Part shown: one piece after another, positions 11,637 through 21,420 of the stretch
Layout of the letters: the number at the start of each line of letters is the position of its first letter
Position numbering within the stretch: the stretch's first letter is position 1
Source of the DNA: Undaria pinnatifida
Taxonomy: Eukaryota > Sar > Phaeophyceae > Laminariales > Alariaceae
DNA: 64,000 nt
Direction of reading: 5' to 3'
Assembly: GCA_012845835.1 (NCBI GenBank)
Contig: JABAKD010000004.1
Location: 4,372,265-4,436,264, forward strand
Position numbers and translations under genes: made by a program
The notes under the pieces: generated by a model
Database searches by the model: none
Seen by the model: the letters and a program-made list of their open reading frames with translations, nothing else
Told to the model about the DNA's origin: nothing

Positions 11637-12059
11637 TGTTCGTGATAGCGGCCGTGTGTATCGACTGAGTTGCGGTAGAACATCTGATTGGATGATTTGA
11701 ATAGCGGAACTGTCGATCTGAGGTTGCCGAGCTAGCACATAGGAGTACTCTTTGTAGTGCTGCGGTAGTTCGGTAGATTGTACACACCTAAGGGTTATAC
11801 ATTGGACCGTAGGAGTATGTACGGTACATCGGACAATTGTCAGCTAAAATACTCCCGCACTGTTGCTAGAGGTCGGATTAACGGCTCATTGCCGTGATCG
11901 GTACGTTGCATTGGTCCGATTGTGTGCGTCTTCCCGAAGTGGCGTGGGAGCTCGCAGCCTTTGTGCTCGCCCCACTCGTTCACTCCACTTCCCGTCTCTC
12001 CAGACCAAGGTCTCATAAATACAATATCAATTTCTCCAGAAGTCACGGATTTACCAACG
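11637..12059 (+). repeat. Copia 3' LTR
   Basis: Starts TGTTCGTGATAG and ends at the CGGTA target duplication. About 20 differences from the 5' LTR, mostly transitions, plus small indels of 4 and 2 bases. Confidence 0.9.
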
Positions 12060-12064
12060 CGGTA

Positions 12065-12764
12065 GGTATCATAGTAGTGCATTTATTTATTGAATTTCGG
12101 TAGGTATACGTACATACATGGATATAGGCGTGGAAAGCGGACGCATGACTAAAACGAGGAGGAGGTAGTAATGAATACGAGTACAGTCCCAGAAAAAGCC
12201 ACACAGCAGCATTGCCAGTGGCTGCGTCCCCGGGGCCTCGAGGGTGGTATTATACAAGTTCGGGCAAATCAACATGGTTTGTACTCTCGTGCAAGTAATA
12301 TACGTACGTACGAGTAAGACCACACACAGCGATGCTCTAATACACACAACATGCTTTTTGTCTGTGACATATTCTATGGCATGGGGGGAGGGTATACCGA
12401 AAAACAGGGAATGCATTTTCGACACAAAAAACAAGGGGAAAAATAATCGTTCCTCCTGTTGTTAAGCTGCTCCACGCGAAGGTCGTAGTAAGTAGACAGT
12501 ACCCACGGAAGAAACCAGTGAGAGGCATGCATATTCGTCCCGGTATCGCATCGTTTGGTGTTTTTGTCCCCGAGAAGACTCTTTGGAGAAATATAGGCGG
12601 TGTGCTTTGTTGATGCTGTGGTCCCTGACTTCGTTGCTGTGGTCGTTTTGCCGGTCAAGTGCAAGCGGTCGTGTTGGTACGTAACTGACAAAGAAGTTTG
12701 TGTTGTTGCGTACTTGACGTGCTCCTTACTGCTGATTGCTGATTGATAATCTCTTCCAGTTAGC
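12065..12764. other. Sequence with no gene recognised
   Basis: No protein family, RNA gene or repeat recognised between the copia element and the first SINE. Small CGTACGTACGAG-type runs near 12300 are simple sequence. Confidence 0.4.
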
Positions 12765-13090
12765 TTTTTTCTTTTCTTTGACACACTTCTACTTTCCAGC
12801 CTCTGGACATACAAGCCGTGATTTACAAGTCGTGATCACAGGTGTCGTCCCTCCCCCCCCCCGGTTATTGCCTTCAATTTTTTTTGCGCATTGGGTTCAA
12901 CACCCACTGCTCGTCGATTTTTTATCGGGTGTTGCTAACTCACGCTCTCGCGCTTTCCGCAAGTCAATTAGTGCACAACAAGAAAAAGTCCCACGAAAAA
13001 TTATACGAGTACGCACTCGGGGGGATTCGACCTCACGAAATTGACCCATACCAGCCTCGAGGATAACCTGATACGCCACCGAAGCAGTGA
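12765..13090 (-). mobile_element. tRNA-derived SINE, family S2, copy 1
   Basis: About 330 bp similar throughout to 57050-57355 in the same orientation. On the minus strand the head (13078 to about 13018) carries an A-box-like TGGCGTATCAGG and a B-box-like GAGGTCGAATCCC, spaced as in a tRNA. The body and a T/C-rich end lie to the left. The two copies share CTCACGCTCTCGCGCTTTCC and GAGGATAACCTGATACGCCA. A tRNA head, a family-specific body and dispersed copies define a SINE. Confidence 0.75.
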
Positions 13091-13107
13091 GTGACATAGA
13101 GCCGGTC

Positions 13108-13460
13108 GCCCCGGTGGTCTAGTGGGGTTACACTATTAATACTAGCGTTGGTCCTTGAGTTAAATAACCACCGCGTTGTGAGATTTGTTGGGTTTATTTA
13201 TTTGCAGAAATAAATGAGAAAAAAAGGATCAACTAACTGCTGAAATCGCCTAGCAGCGTGGGTAGGTACAATTCGACGCGAATCGACGAGGGAAGAAAAT
13301 GCTGAATTCTTCTCGCGCCAAAAATTAGGGCATGTACCGTAGCGGGGAGGGGGGAGGGGAGCCCGCTATATGACCCCGGATCTGAGTTATGCTACTGGGA
13401 GGGCAAGAGTAGTGCGAGCATCACAATAAATAGGGTAGGAAAAAGAAAAGACTTGAAGCG
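13108..13460 (+). mobile_element. tRNA-derived SINE, family S1, copy 1
   Basis: Starts GCCCCGGTGGTCTAGTGG, whose TGGTCTAGTGG is a perfect A box (TRGYNNANNGG). The B box is degraded here (CTTGAGTTAAAT) but intact in the copy at 61337-61670 (GAGTTCGACACC). The body shares TAGGTACAATTCGACGCGA, TGACCCCGGATCTGAGTTA and a purine-rich 3' end with that copy. It lies head to head with the S2 copy, the two heads about 30 bp apart. Confidence 0.8.
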
Positions 13461-13599
13461 TATTACTGCTGCTGTAATTATACGATACCCAAGCAAGTTA
13501 CACCGATCGACTCGATCTGGACCGACTGCTGTATATTATGCAATTGGTCCACTTCTTCTCAAATCACAGGCCAGTATGAGATGATAGTCATTGAACTTG

Positions 13600-14830
13600 C
13601 TGAACTTCTCAGTGAGTGGTGGTTTCCTCTATCCACGAACCCCGACCGAGCCGATCAATCGAAGGTTGGGTTACACTGTGCGGGGTGGTAACGAGGCAGG
13701 GGGTCAAATGAAATGTCCGCGTACCGAGAGGTTGGGGTATACGAATAAAAATTCAGCAGTAGCGCGAGTTGCCCCATGTTTTCCTAGTTGAAATACCTTG
13801 AAGGATTTCTGAACCGGGGTTGGACCCTGTTCTGTGGTGCTGGCGTTGTATACGAACCTCAGCTAGCTAAGGCTTTCACACCGTGCGGTGTAATGTCGAC
13901 CCGGTAGAAGTCGGTTTTCGTCCCCGGTTTGTTGGAGTTGATGGGGTATGGAAGGATTTCCGGAACGGCGGTGGAGCCCTATCCTCATCGGGTGCGTCGG
14001 AACGCCCCCCGCCCGTTCGCTGGTCTATCTCCTCCCCGGGCGTCCCTGGCTCTATGAGATGCACAGCCACTCAACGATAAGCCAATGTGAATAATAGATG
14101 ATTGTCGCACCATCGTGCGGGGCTGTGTCGACCCGCGGGATAAATCGGTCATCGTCCCCGGTTTGTCAGGATTTCTGAAACGGGCACAGGACTCTATATC
14201 CTCCCATCGTGGCGTTGCCCTTATGTCCGAGCCCCAGCCAATCAGCGGTAAGCGAATATGGTTGGGGTTTCACGTCGTGCGGAGTGGTGTCGACACGGGA
14301 GGTCATCGTTATTATTCCCGCGTTTTTGGAGCTGTAAAGATTCGGGGGATTCATGAATCGGGGATGGGACCCTATCTTCCTCGAGTGTGCAACAGAAATG
14401 CCCCCCATTGATGGGCCTCTATCCGCCCACGACGGCGCTGTAGAGCTCGAACCAATCAGCGATTAGCCAACGGGATTGGGGTTTTCTCACCGCGTAGGGT
14501 GGTGTCGACCCGAGAAAGCTCGGTTTGCTTCCCCGATTGATGGAAGTGTTAGAGATGTGGAACGACCTCTGGACCGGGGATGGGACCCTATATCCTCCCG
14601 AGGTGGAGCTGGCTCAACATACGAACCATGGCCAATCAGAAAATTCGCCGGTGGGGTTGGGAATTCCACACCTTGCGGGGGGGTATCAACCCGGATGACA
14701 TCCGGGTTCGTCCCCGGGTTGTCGGAGTTATAGATGTGTGGATGGATTCCGATCCCGGCATGTGACCCTATCTTTGTCGTGCGGGTGACGCCTACTGTGT
14801 GTATGAATCCTGGCCAATGAGCGATCACAC
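13600..14830 (-). repeat. Satellite array 1, about 180-bp monomers
   Basis: The landmark TGTCGACCCG (or a close variant) recurs at 13894, 14126, 14288, 14503 and 14684. Spacings are 232, 162, 215 and 181, so the array is irregular and diverged. Each monomer holds a GTGCGG motif, a CGTCCCCGG-TTGT-GGAGT motif, a GGGACCCTATC-TCC-CGAG segment and CCAATCAGCG. The same monomer in opposite orientation makes up 34385-35765. Reading frames in it repeat with the satellite and are not genes. Confidence 0.75.
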
Positions 14831-14899
14831 AGAAATTACATGTTTTTATTTTCGTCTACAAAAATTCCAGTCTGAAATTCTTAGCTGTCAAAAGCGTAA

Positions 14900-15684
14900 G
14901 GCCATTTCTTACGCAGTCCGATCTGTCAGTCGAAAACGGCCTTTTTCGGCTGAAGCCCAAATAAGGCTTTCTTACGCAGTCGAAATAGGGCTTTTTCGAC
15001 TTAACTTTTTTCGACTGAGAATTCCAACTGGCGAATCCAGTCGAAAAAGTCGAGTTCTTCGACTGGATCCTCCAGTCGAAAAACTCAGTGGAAAAAGTTT
15101 TTCACGTGTTTTTTTAACAAATCGCATCGCTCACCCCACCACCAAACACACACCCACACGGCCACACACCCATACCAGGTACCACACTGCAGTATCATAC
15201 AAGGCGCTGACGCTGGCTTGGCTATCCCAGCTGTTGCTTCTCGCAGCAAGTCAGCGTGGCGCATTCCTAGTTTTTTTGCTTGCCAGCAGCGTGTATCACA
15301 CGACGGCAGCAGCGCGCGGTCTCGATCCCATGCTGCCAACAACGGCTGCGGCTGCTGTAGCTTTGGCAGCTCTCGGCTGAGTGCAACTCCACGAACGTAG
15401 TTGTGGCGTCTTTCGGCTGAGCCGAAAGCCACCAACTCGCTGGGGCGAGGGTTCGTCGAGCCGTTGCTCGCGGAAAAAGCGCGAAGCACAGAGCTGCCAA
15501 CCGCTTTCGACTGCTGTACAGCAGTACTCCCTCACACCAACCGCCTCTAGGAAGAAGAGCACAAAAACTATAAAATCGACTCGACTGACGATAAAAAGAA
15601 GGCCCAGAAGAATCCAGTCGAGGAAAAGTTCAGTCGAAAAGGGCCGTTTTCGACTGGCGGAATCCGACTGCATAAGGAATGGCC
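14900..15684. mobile_element. PIF/Harbinger-type MITE (family H1), copy 1
   Basis: A 785-bp element with inverted ends GGCCATTTCTTACGCAGTC (left) and GGCCATTCCTTATGCAGTC (right, reverse complement). It is flanked by a TAA duplication (14897-14899 and 15685-15687). A 3-bp TWA duplication is the hallmark of PIF/Harbinger. The motif CAGTCGAAAA recurs many times in both subterminal regions, in both orientations, as transposase-binding iterons often do. There is no transposase, so it is non-autonomous. A second copy in opposite orientation is at 43142-43920. Confidence 0.82.
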
Positions 15685-15687
15685 TAA

Positions 15688-16290
15688 GCGCTGTAGTCGC
15701 GTAAACTGTAGCTACAAGAAGTGAGCGATCTACACAGCTAGCAACAAGCAGCAGCATTGCAATAGCATTCGAGGAGTTGAATGACGACGGCAGCCATACT
15801 ACCGTGTTTAGCGCCTGGAACAACGTCAGCACGTCTCTCCACGATCAGACAACACACAGACTGTCGATCTGGGAGGCTCAGATCAAGATGATACTACTAT
15901 TATATCATGCATCGTATATTTCAGAAGCTGGCTCAGTGCGCGCCTCGCAGTGGCTACGAAGAGAACACGCAGCGGACATGGTCAGTCACCTTACTGGCCC
16001 TGGATGCTTGATTGAGTTAAAACATCATAAGAAACGCACTCGATACGTTTCGTCGCCAGACTAAAGGGTCAGTCGGCGTGTGCTCGGATTTATCCGATCG
16101 AAATCTGATAAATGAAGCTTGGAATCGGATTCACTCAAAAAACGGTAGCTATTAATATTAGTACATTGTTATGATCGTTAGTCTATATCGAACTCTTGCC
16201 ATTACCTTACATACTGTACGCGCAGACTATGGTTGTGTGTGGTGACTTTTTTTCACTCCACGAAGTATTGAATCGAACAATTCGAAGTGA
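15688..16290. other. Sequence with no gene recognised
   Basis: No gene, RNA or repeat recognised. The frame at 15777-16064 (95 codons) resembles nothing known to me. Confidence 0.4.
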
Positions 16291-16509
16291 TGCCTGCCCT
16301 ACCCATGAGTGCCGGCGAATGCCGGCATCCATGCGGAGCCCTTGTATCAATAATAACATTAATGGTAGCAACTAACTGCTGTGCGTACTTCATCCCAAGG
16401 GAGCAAGTTGTTATAGTTCCTACTATGCCAGTGTTCATACTAAATGCTTACAAGGGCTCCGCATGGGCGCCGGCATTCGCCGGCGCCCATGCTACGGGTA
16501 GGGCAGGGC
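16291..16509. repeat. Large inverted repeat (fold-back element)
   Basis: Arms of about 60 bp (16291-16349 and 16449-16509) are near-perfect reverse complements around a loop of about 100 bp. Each arm carries CTGCCCTACCC, the palindromic GCCGGCGAATGCCGGC and ATGCGGAGCCCTTGTA. One arm recurs at 62427-62491. It could be a MITE or the remains of two elements inserted tail to tail. Confidence 0.7.
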
Positions 16510-16578
16510 GGCACTCGGACGAGGAAAAGGAGAAGAAGTTGTAGCTGTGCGATTCGACATTATTGGAAGTTTAAAGCA

Positions 16579-16669
16579 CACACACACGAGGCGTATGAAA
16601 ATACGTGGAAGTGTGGTGAGCTAAAGCTTTATTTTTCCCCATCCGCCGGAGGATAAAAAAAAAAAAAAA
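16579..16669 (+). mobile_element. Poly(A) retroposon insertion with target duplication, copy 2
   Basis: A 5'-truncated copy of the family seen at 2588-2700 and 60375-60488. It ends in the hairpin CCATCCGCCGGAGGATA and about 16 A. The 11-bp target AGTTTAAAGCA occurs just before (16568-16578) and just after (16670-16680). Hairpin, poly(A) and variable-length duplication are what target-primed reverse transcription leaves. Confidence 0.88.
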
Positions 16670-16680
16670 AGTTTAAAGCA

Positions 16681-16850
16681 TTGCCGAGAGTTTAATACGA
16701 ACATGAGGTTCTAAAGATCATAATTTGACATTCCATGGCGCCCATTCTTTGGGTGAGGAAGGGTAGCACTCGACGAAATATGTTGTAGCAATAAATAAAT
16801 TGAAGCTCAAAGTAATGCCAAGAGTTTAATACGAACATGAGGTTCTAAAG
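16681..16850 (+). repeat. Short direct repeat pair
   Basis: GAGTTTAATACGAACATGAG followed by GTTCTAAAG occurs at about 16690-16718 and again at about 16818-16846. Its reverse complement is at about 62346-62370, next to the arm related to the fold-back element. The 62-kb locus is therefore another copy of the same composite. Confidence 0.6.
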
Positions 16851-17459
16851 GTTTACTTTGATGGAAGGAAAACATACAAACGAAGGAAGCAAGCATAGGC
16901 GAAACGCTGTTATTAAAACCGCCAAGTAAAAGTAGGCCAGAAATGCCGAAAGGAGAATTTGAGAACCTGCTTCGCTTCGAGGCTTCGAGGCGAAAGGAAA
17001 GAGGAGATGTCATCAATAAAAATGATATCGGACGGAATAAGTGGTTGAAAATGTTTAGTTTACGGAAGAGAAAAAGGAAGGCGCCGTTGATTATGCCTTG
17101 GAAAACCCCTCGGTGTTTACTCCCACAGTAGACGAAGAACTTACCATGTTTGTTTACAAAATAAACTATACGAAGAACTCACTCACAGAAAAGAACTAAA
17201 AAAGACGACACTGCATGCCCTCAACTAGCTACTTCAATGTATGGGGCGCTTACACTGGTGAGTATATACAAAAAATAAAAACGAATTATGCAGACTTCGA
17301 GAGGGGCGCTAAAGGGGACATAGAATGCCCTCGATCCAATAAAGGGGATATAGAAATGCCCTCGATCAAATTGGTACTTTCAACGCAGAGAACGTACACC
17401 AGAGAAATGGCGAGCTAAACGGAAAAAGGCGGATAATCAAGCCTCACACAAGACAAACA
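16851..17459. other. Sequence with no gene recognised
   Basis: Reading frames of about 60 codons are not recognisable. A short duplicated segment GGGGA-ATAGAA-TGCCCTCGATC occurs twice at 17316-17367. Confidence 0.4.
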
Positions 17460-17796
17460 AAATAACCCTAGACCGGTATGAAATCGTACCACTATCACTA
17501 ACAGCCCCCGACTCTGTGGAAGGTAGGCCCCAAAACAACTTAATCCGTATGACAGATCAGTATTTGATCGTACCATAGTCACAAAACAGCTCTCCGACTC
17601 GGCGTGAGATACACGATGGGTCCTCCGGGCTTACTTGCACAATGTACGAAGAACTCACTTAGAGAGGAGCCCTAGAGGGGATATAGAAAAATAATCCTAG
17701 ACCGGTATGAAATCGTACCACTATCACTAACAGCCGCCGACTCTGTGGAAGGTAGGCCCCAAAACAACTTAATCCGTATGACAGATCAGGTTTGAG
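17460..17796 (+). repeat. Direct repeat pair, about 105 bp
   Basis: The segment starting CCTAGACCGGTATGAAATCG and running to ATCCGTATGACAGATCAG occurs at about 17465-17568 and 17696-17788, with few differences. The second copy abuts the first unit of the block repeated at 17.8-19.4 kb. Confidence 0.7.
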
Positions 17797-18140
17797 CCTA
17801 TTGCAGACCAAGCACGCTCAAAATGATGAACACTCCATCAGCACCAAACGCAATGATATAAAAAGGCGAATTATTAGAGCGATCTACTACTACTGGTATA
17901 ATGAACACGCGTTTTTCTGGACGTATCATGTATGTGTCGTCTTGCAGCCACACCTTCAGCCACATGGCCAGCACGCACACAGCACATGACAGCCCAACAG
18001 CGCACACGCAACCAACCGCTGCACGTATGAAGCCTACAGCGCGGCACCATGCACAACAAATGACCGCGACGACTGGATTAGCCCTTTAACAGACCGGCGC
18101 CCCTGCTCTCGAGCCCGGGCAAGATGTGTGTCTGTCTTGG
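17797..18140 (-). repeat. Repeated block, unit 1 (truncated)
   Basis: About 340 bp shared with 18550-18890 and 19050-19400. On the minus strand it carries an open stretch with a hydrophobic segment NSPFYIIAFGADGVFIIL. The hydrophobic segment is conserved in all three units, but it lies in a recently duplicated block, so conservation says little about function. The unit lacks the left 120 bp present in units 2 and 3. Confidence 0.6.
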
Positions 18141-18429
18141 CCTATTGGGTCGAACCTTACTAACTCTAAGATAGCAATTATTTGCGCGGTCGCAATGCGG
18201 CTGGTCATTTGCGTCATGTACGTTGTTTGTGAAGGGTGTCTGACTGATTTTGCTTCGTAATAAAGTTGTATTCCCGCTTTCGTTGCTGGCCGTAGGAAAC
18301 CTTTCGCAGATGTCGCAGTATGCACATTCGTCTACGAAAAGCACGCCATCGCTCACGCATTATTTGTTTACCTGGTATTTCTTTTTCTAGGTTGTCCGTC
18401 GTTGTTGTACTAATACCTTATCTCACACT

Positions 18430-18924
18430 ACAGATGTAATTTTTTCATGCGCGTATTCGCCCGACGAAGTTATACACATTCCTCATACAGTAACTCCTCC
18501 TGCTTAATGTTTTTGCGTAACGTCGCGCAAAGGAACGGTTTGAGCTTATCTGTATCTGCAGACCAAGCACGGTCAAAATGATGAACACTCCATCAGCACC
18601 AAACGCAATGATATAAAAAGGCGAATTATTAGAGCGATCTACTACTACTGATATAATGAACACGCGTTCTTCTGGACGTATCATGTGTCGTCTTGCAGCC
18701 GCACCTGCAGCTACATGGCCAGCACGTACACAGCACATGACAGCCCAACAGCACACACGCAACCAGCCGCTGCACGTATGAAGCCTACAGCGCGGCACCA
18801 CCAATAACGAACGACCGCGATGGCTGGATTAGCCCTTTGACAGACCGGCGCCCCTGCTCTCGAGCCCGGGCAAGATGTGTGTCTGTCTGTTGCTTGGTTT
18901 CAGTTGATGAGGGCACTCAGACTG
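18430..18924 (-). repeat. Repeated block, unit 2
   Basis: About 495 bp, directly followed by unit 3. It starts CAGATGTAATTTTTTCA and ends in GTTTCAGTTGATGAGGGCAC. A minus-strand frame of 119 codons covers the hydrophobic segment and continues past it. The product is unrecognised. Confidence 0.7.
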
Positions 18925-19418
18925 TAGCAGATGTAATTTTTTCACGTGCGTATTCACCCGACGAAATTATACACATTCCTCATACAGTAACTCCTCCTGC
19001 TTAATGTTTTTGCGTAAGGTCCCGTTTAAGGAACGTTTTGAGCCTTTTTGTTTCTGCAGACCAAGCACGCCCAGAATGATGAACACTCCATCAGCACCAA
19101 ACGCAATAATATAAAAAGGCGAATTATTAGAGCGATCTACTACTGCTGGTATAATGAACACGCGTTCTTCTGGACGTATCATGTGTCGTCTTGCAGCCAC
19201 ACCTGCAACCACATGGCCAGCACGCACACAGCACATGACAGCTCAACAGCACACACGCAACCAACCGCTGCACGTATGAAACCTACAGCGCGGCACCATG
19301 AATAACGAATCACCACGGCCGCTGGATTAGCCCTTTGACAGACCGGCGCCCCTGCTCTCGAGCCCGGGCAAGATGTGTGTCTGTTGCTTGGTTTCAGTTG
19401 ATGAGGGCACTCCCCAGC
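18925..19418 (-). repeat. Repeated block, unit 3
   Basis: About 494 bp, tandem with unit 2 and over 90 percent identical by eye. The minus-strand frame is 89 codons and differs from unit 2 by several amino-acid changes and no shared stop. Confidence 0.7.
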
Positions 19419-19699
19419 AGTAGCTAGCTGGAGCACAGCAGTCAGTTATTCCTTTGTTATGTCAACCCCCTTGCCTGCGTTCGTTCAAGCTACCCCAACA
19501 ACAGTAACCACGTAAAGCAAAACTCAAATCATGACCCATGGCGGCTTCCGCGCATCTATACTGTGGCGGGCAGTTGTTGCAGGCAACGTTTTCTAGCCCA
19601 TGCCGTGCATGCCTCGTCTCACACCCCTGGCAGCTGGTGCCCTACGCTGCTCTGGGTCTCGGACGGGACGGGGCAAATAACCTTGCTTCGTCTCGTCTC

Positions 19700-20240
19700 G
19701 AGTGCCTGGTGCACAATCTGTGACCAAACAATAATAAGTTGCACATGCCACCACAAAATTCCAAACATTATCAAGTACCTACTTTTTTGAAACATTACCA
19801 AGTGAGTACCGTTTGTAAATGATGCTAATTTTGTAAATCATCCAGGCGCGTGCAATTAAACACCTGGTGCTCAATCTGTGACCAAACAATAATAAGTTGC
19901 ACATGCCACAGCAAAATTCCAAACATTATCAAGTACCGTTTGGAAATGATGACAATTTTGTTAATCATCCAGGCGTTGCAGACATTAAGAGTCAACCAAA
20001 ATTTCCGAAATTCATCCTCGACATGCGGTATTTTTGCAACTTCTCGCTTGTCTCGCTCGGCACCCGTCCGCGTTCACGTCGATGTGCGGAACGGACACGG
20101 CAGGGCAAGGGGCGTTGGAGCCGCCCCCCGAAGGCGGCGCTCGAACGAAGCTATATTCGACCGAGAATTCCAGTTCGCGAATCGCATACTTCGGCCGAGA
20201 CGAAAAACTCCTGACCAAATCCCTGACACCAAACAAGGAT
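19700..20240 (-). repeat. Family F repeat, inverted copy with duplicated tail
   Basis: Reverse-complement copy of the repeat at 58415-58735, from TTTACAAAATTGG-type tail to GGTCAGGAG (right end about 20225). The tail region of about 128 bp is duplicated: GACCAAACAATAATAAGTTG followed by TCAAGTACC occurs at about 19721-19782 and 19879-19937, and TAATCATCCAGGCG-type sequence follows both. Confidence 0.65.
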
Positions 20241-21100
20241 TTTATATATATGTACTAGGTACACATAGCAGTGAATCACTATCAAGAGCAATAACGGTAC
20301 CAACAATACATATATCTCACCACAAAATAGTTAACATCAAACCTGCAGTGAAACGTTGCAATAACCTCAGTACTATGGATGACGCATCACAGCAGCATCT
20401 CATACAGCACGACAAGCTAATTTCAAAGTAATGTTTACGTATTACGCTGTTTCTCTCGCAGCTAGATATGATCATAACAACACAGCATTAATGCAATAAT
20501 ACGTAAACCATTAGACTATTGTCTAAACTACAATGGAGACTAGCAATAATATCATAATAGGTATGTTGAACTGCAACAGAAGCAATGCCGTAATTGGTCT
20601 AACAATAACATAGCGATAATAATATACCAGGTAGATCACATCTTTGTCCGAGCTTCATGCTCACACTTGGTATTTTATGGATATATAATATCTGTATTTT
20701 TTCCCCACACATTCGAAAAGCTGTCCTGGGTCAGGCGCTGCTGCTGATGATGCGCGTCTGCTGCCCCGGCCCCCGTCACTCTGTGCTGCATGGTCGGCAA
20801 ATATTCAACTATTCATTATTCAATATTCTTGTTTTTGTTTCTGATTTCTCGAGGGACGCAACGTTTACAGGTATGTGCACCTTTCTCCTTTGGTGCTGGG
20901 CGTTGGGCGCCACAAGGTTGCGCAAAACAAAAATGTTCATTTTATCCACCAGTACAACGTAACCTTCCGTAGTTATTGGTACTTACACGCGGTTATCCGT
21001 ATCATATTTCTGATCATTTTCACGGTTAACCGTATCAGTTTTGCGGAGAATTGCCACGGTGCACCGTGGGGAAATTCCGCGGTTTTATGCGATTGCTTGA
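20241..21100. other. AT-rich sequence with no gene recognised
   Basis: A run of AATAATA/CAATAACA-type sequence at about 20450-20640. No gene or known repeat recognised. Confidence 0.4.
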
Positions 21101-21420
21101 CGGAGTGAGATAAACCGCTCCGTGAAAAAACGTTTGTAGCGGCGGATATCCGCTCCGTGACAATTCGTGACTCTACCCGCGAGTGGATGTCCGCTCGCTC
21201 CGTAACACACTTGAAAAATACGCTCCGCTCCATGACATATTTAAGGGTGGATATCCGCTCTGTAGTAATCCGTGCAATTGTAGCGACGGATATCCGCTCC
21301 GCAGTAATCCGTGACTTTTCCCACGAGCGGGTATCCGCTCCGCGTGATTTTTTAAAAAATAAAACCGCTCCGCGTGATTTTTTTAAAAAGAAAACCGCTC
21401 CGCGGAGCGGTTCTTGCTCC
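21100..21420. repeat. Degenerate tandem repeat built on GGATATCCGCTCCG
   Basis: The word CCGCTCCG occurs about ten times in 320 bp, five of them within or near the palindromic GCGGATATCCGCTCCG. The last two units are nearly identical: AAACCGCTCCGCGTGATTTTT at about 21360-21395. The block ends in the palindrome CCGCTCCGCGGAGCGG. It could be a minisatellite or the end of a DNA element. Confidence 0.65.

Larger units (their letters stand above)
5928..12059 (+). mobile_element. Ty1/copia LTR retrotransposon, full length but inactive
   Basis: LTRs of about 430 bp (5928-6357) and 423 bp (11637-12059) flank recognisable gag, protease, integrase, reverse transcriptase and RNase H in that order, which is the copia order. 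The 5-bp sequence CGGTA lies just outside both ends (5923-5927 and 12060-12064). A purine tract AGGGAGGG abuts the 3' LTR. The internal genes carry several in-frame stops and frame changes, while the LTRs are about 95 percent identical by hand alignment. I could not recognise a standard primer binding site just inside the 5' LTR. Confidence 0.93.

Noticed and set aside
13600-14830. Several 60-113 codon frames as small genes
   Set aside because: They recur with satellite periodicity on both strands and share no codon signature.
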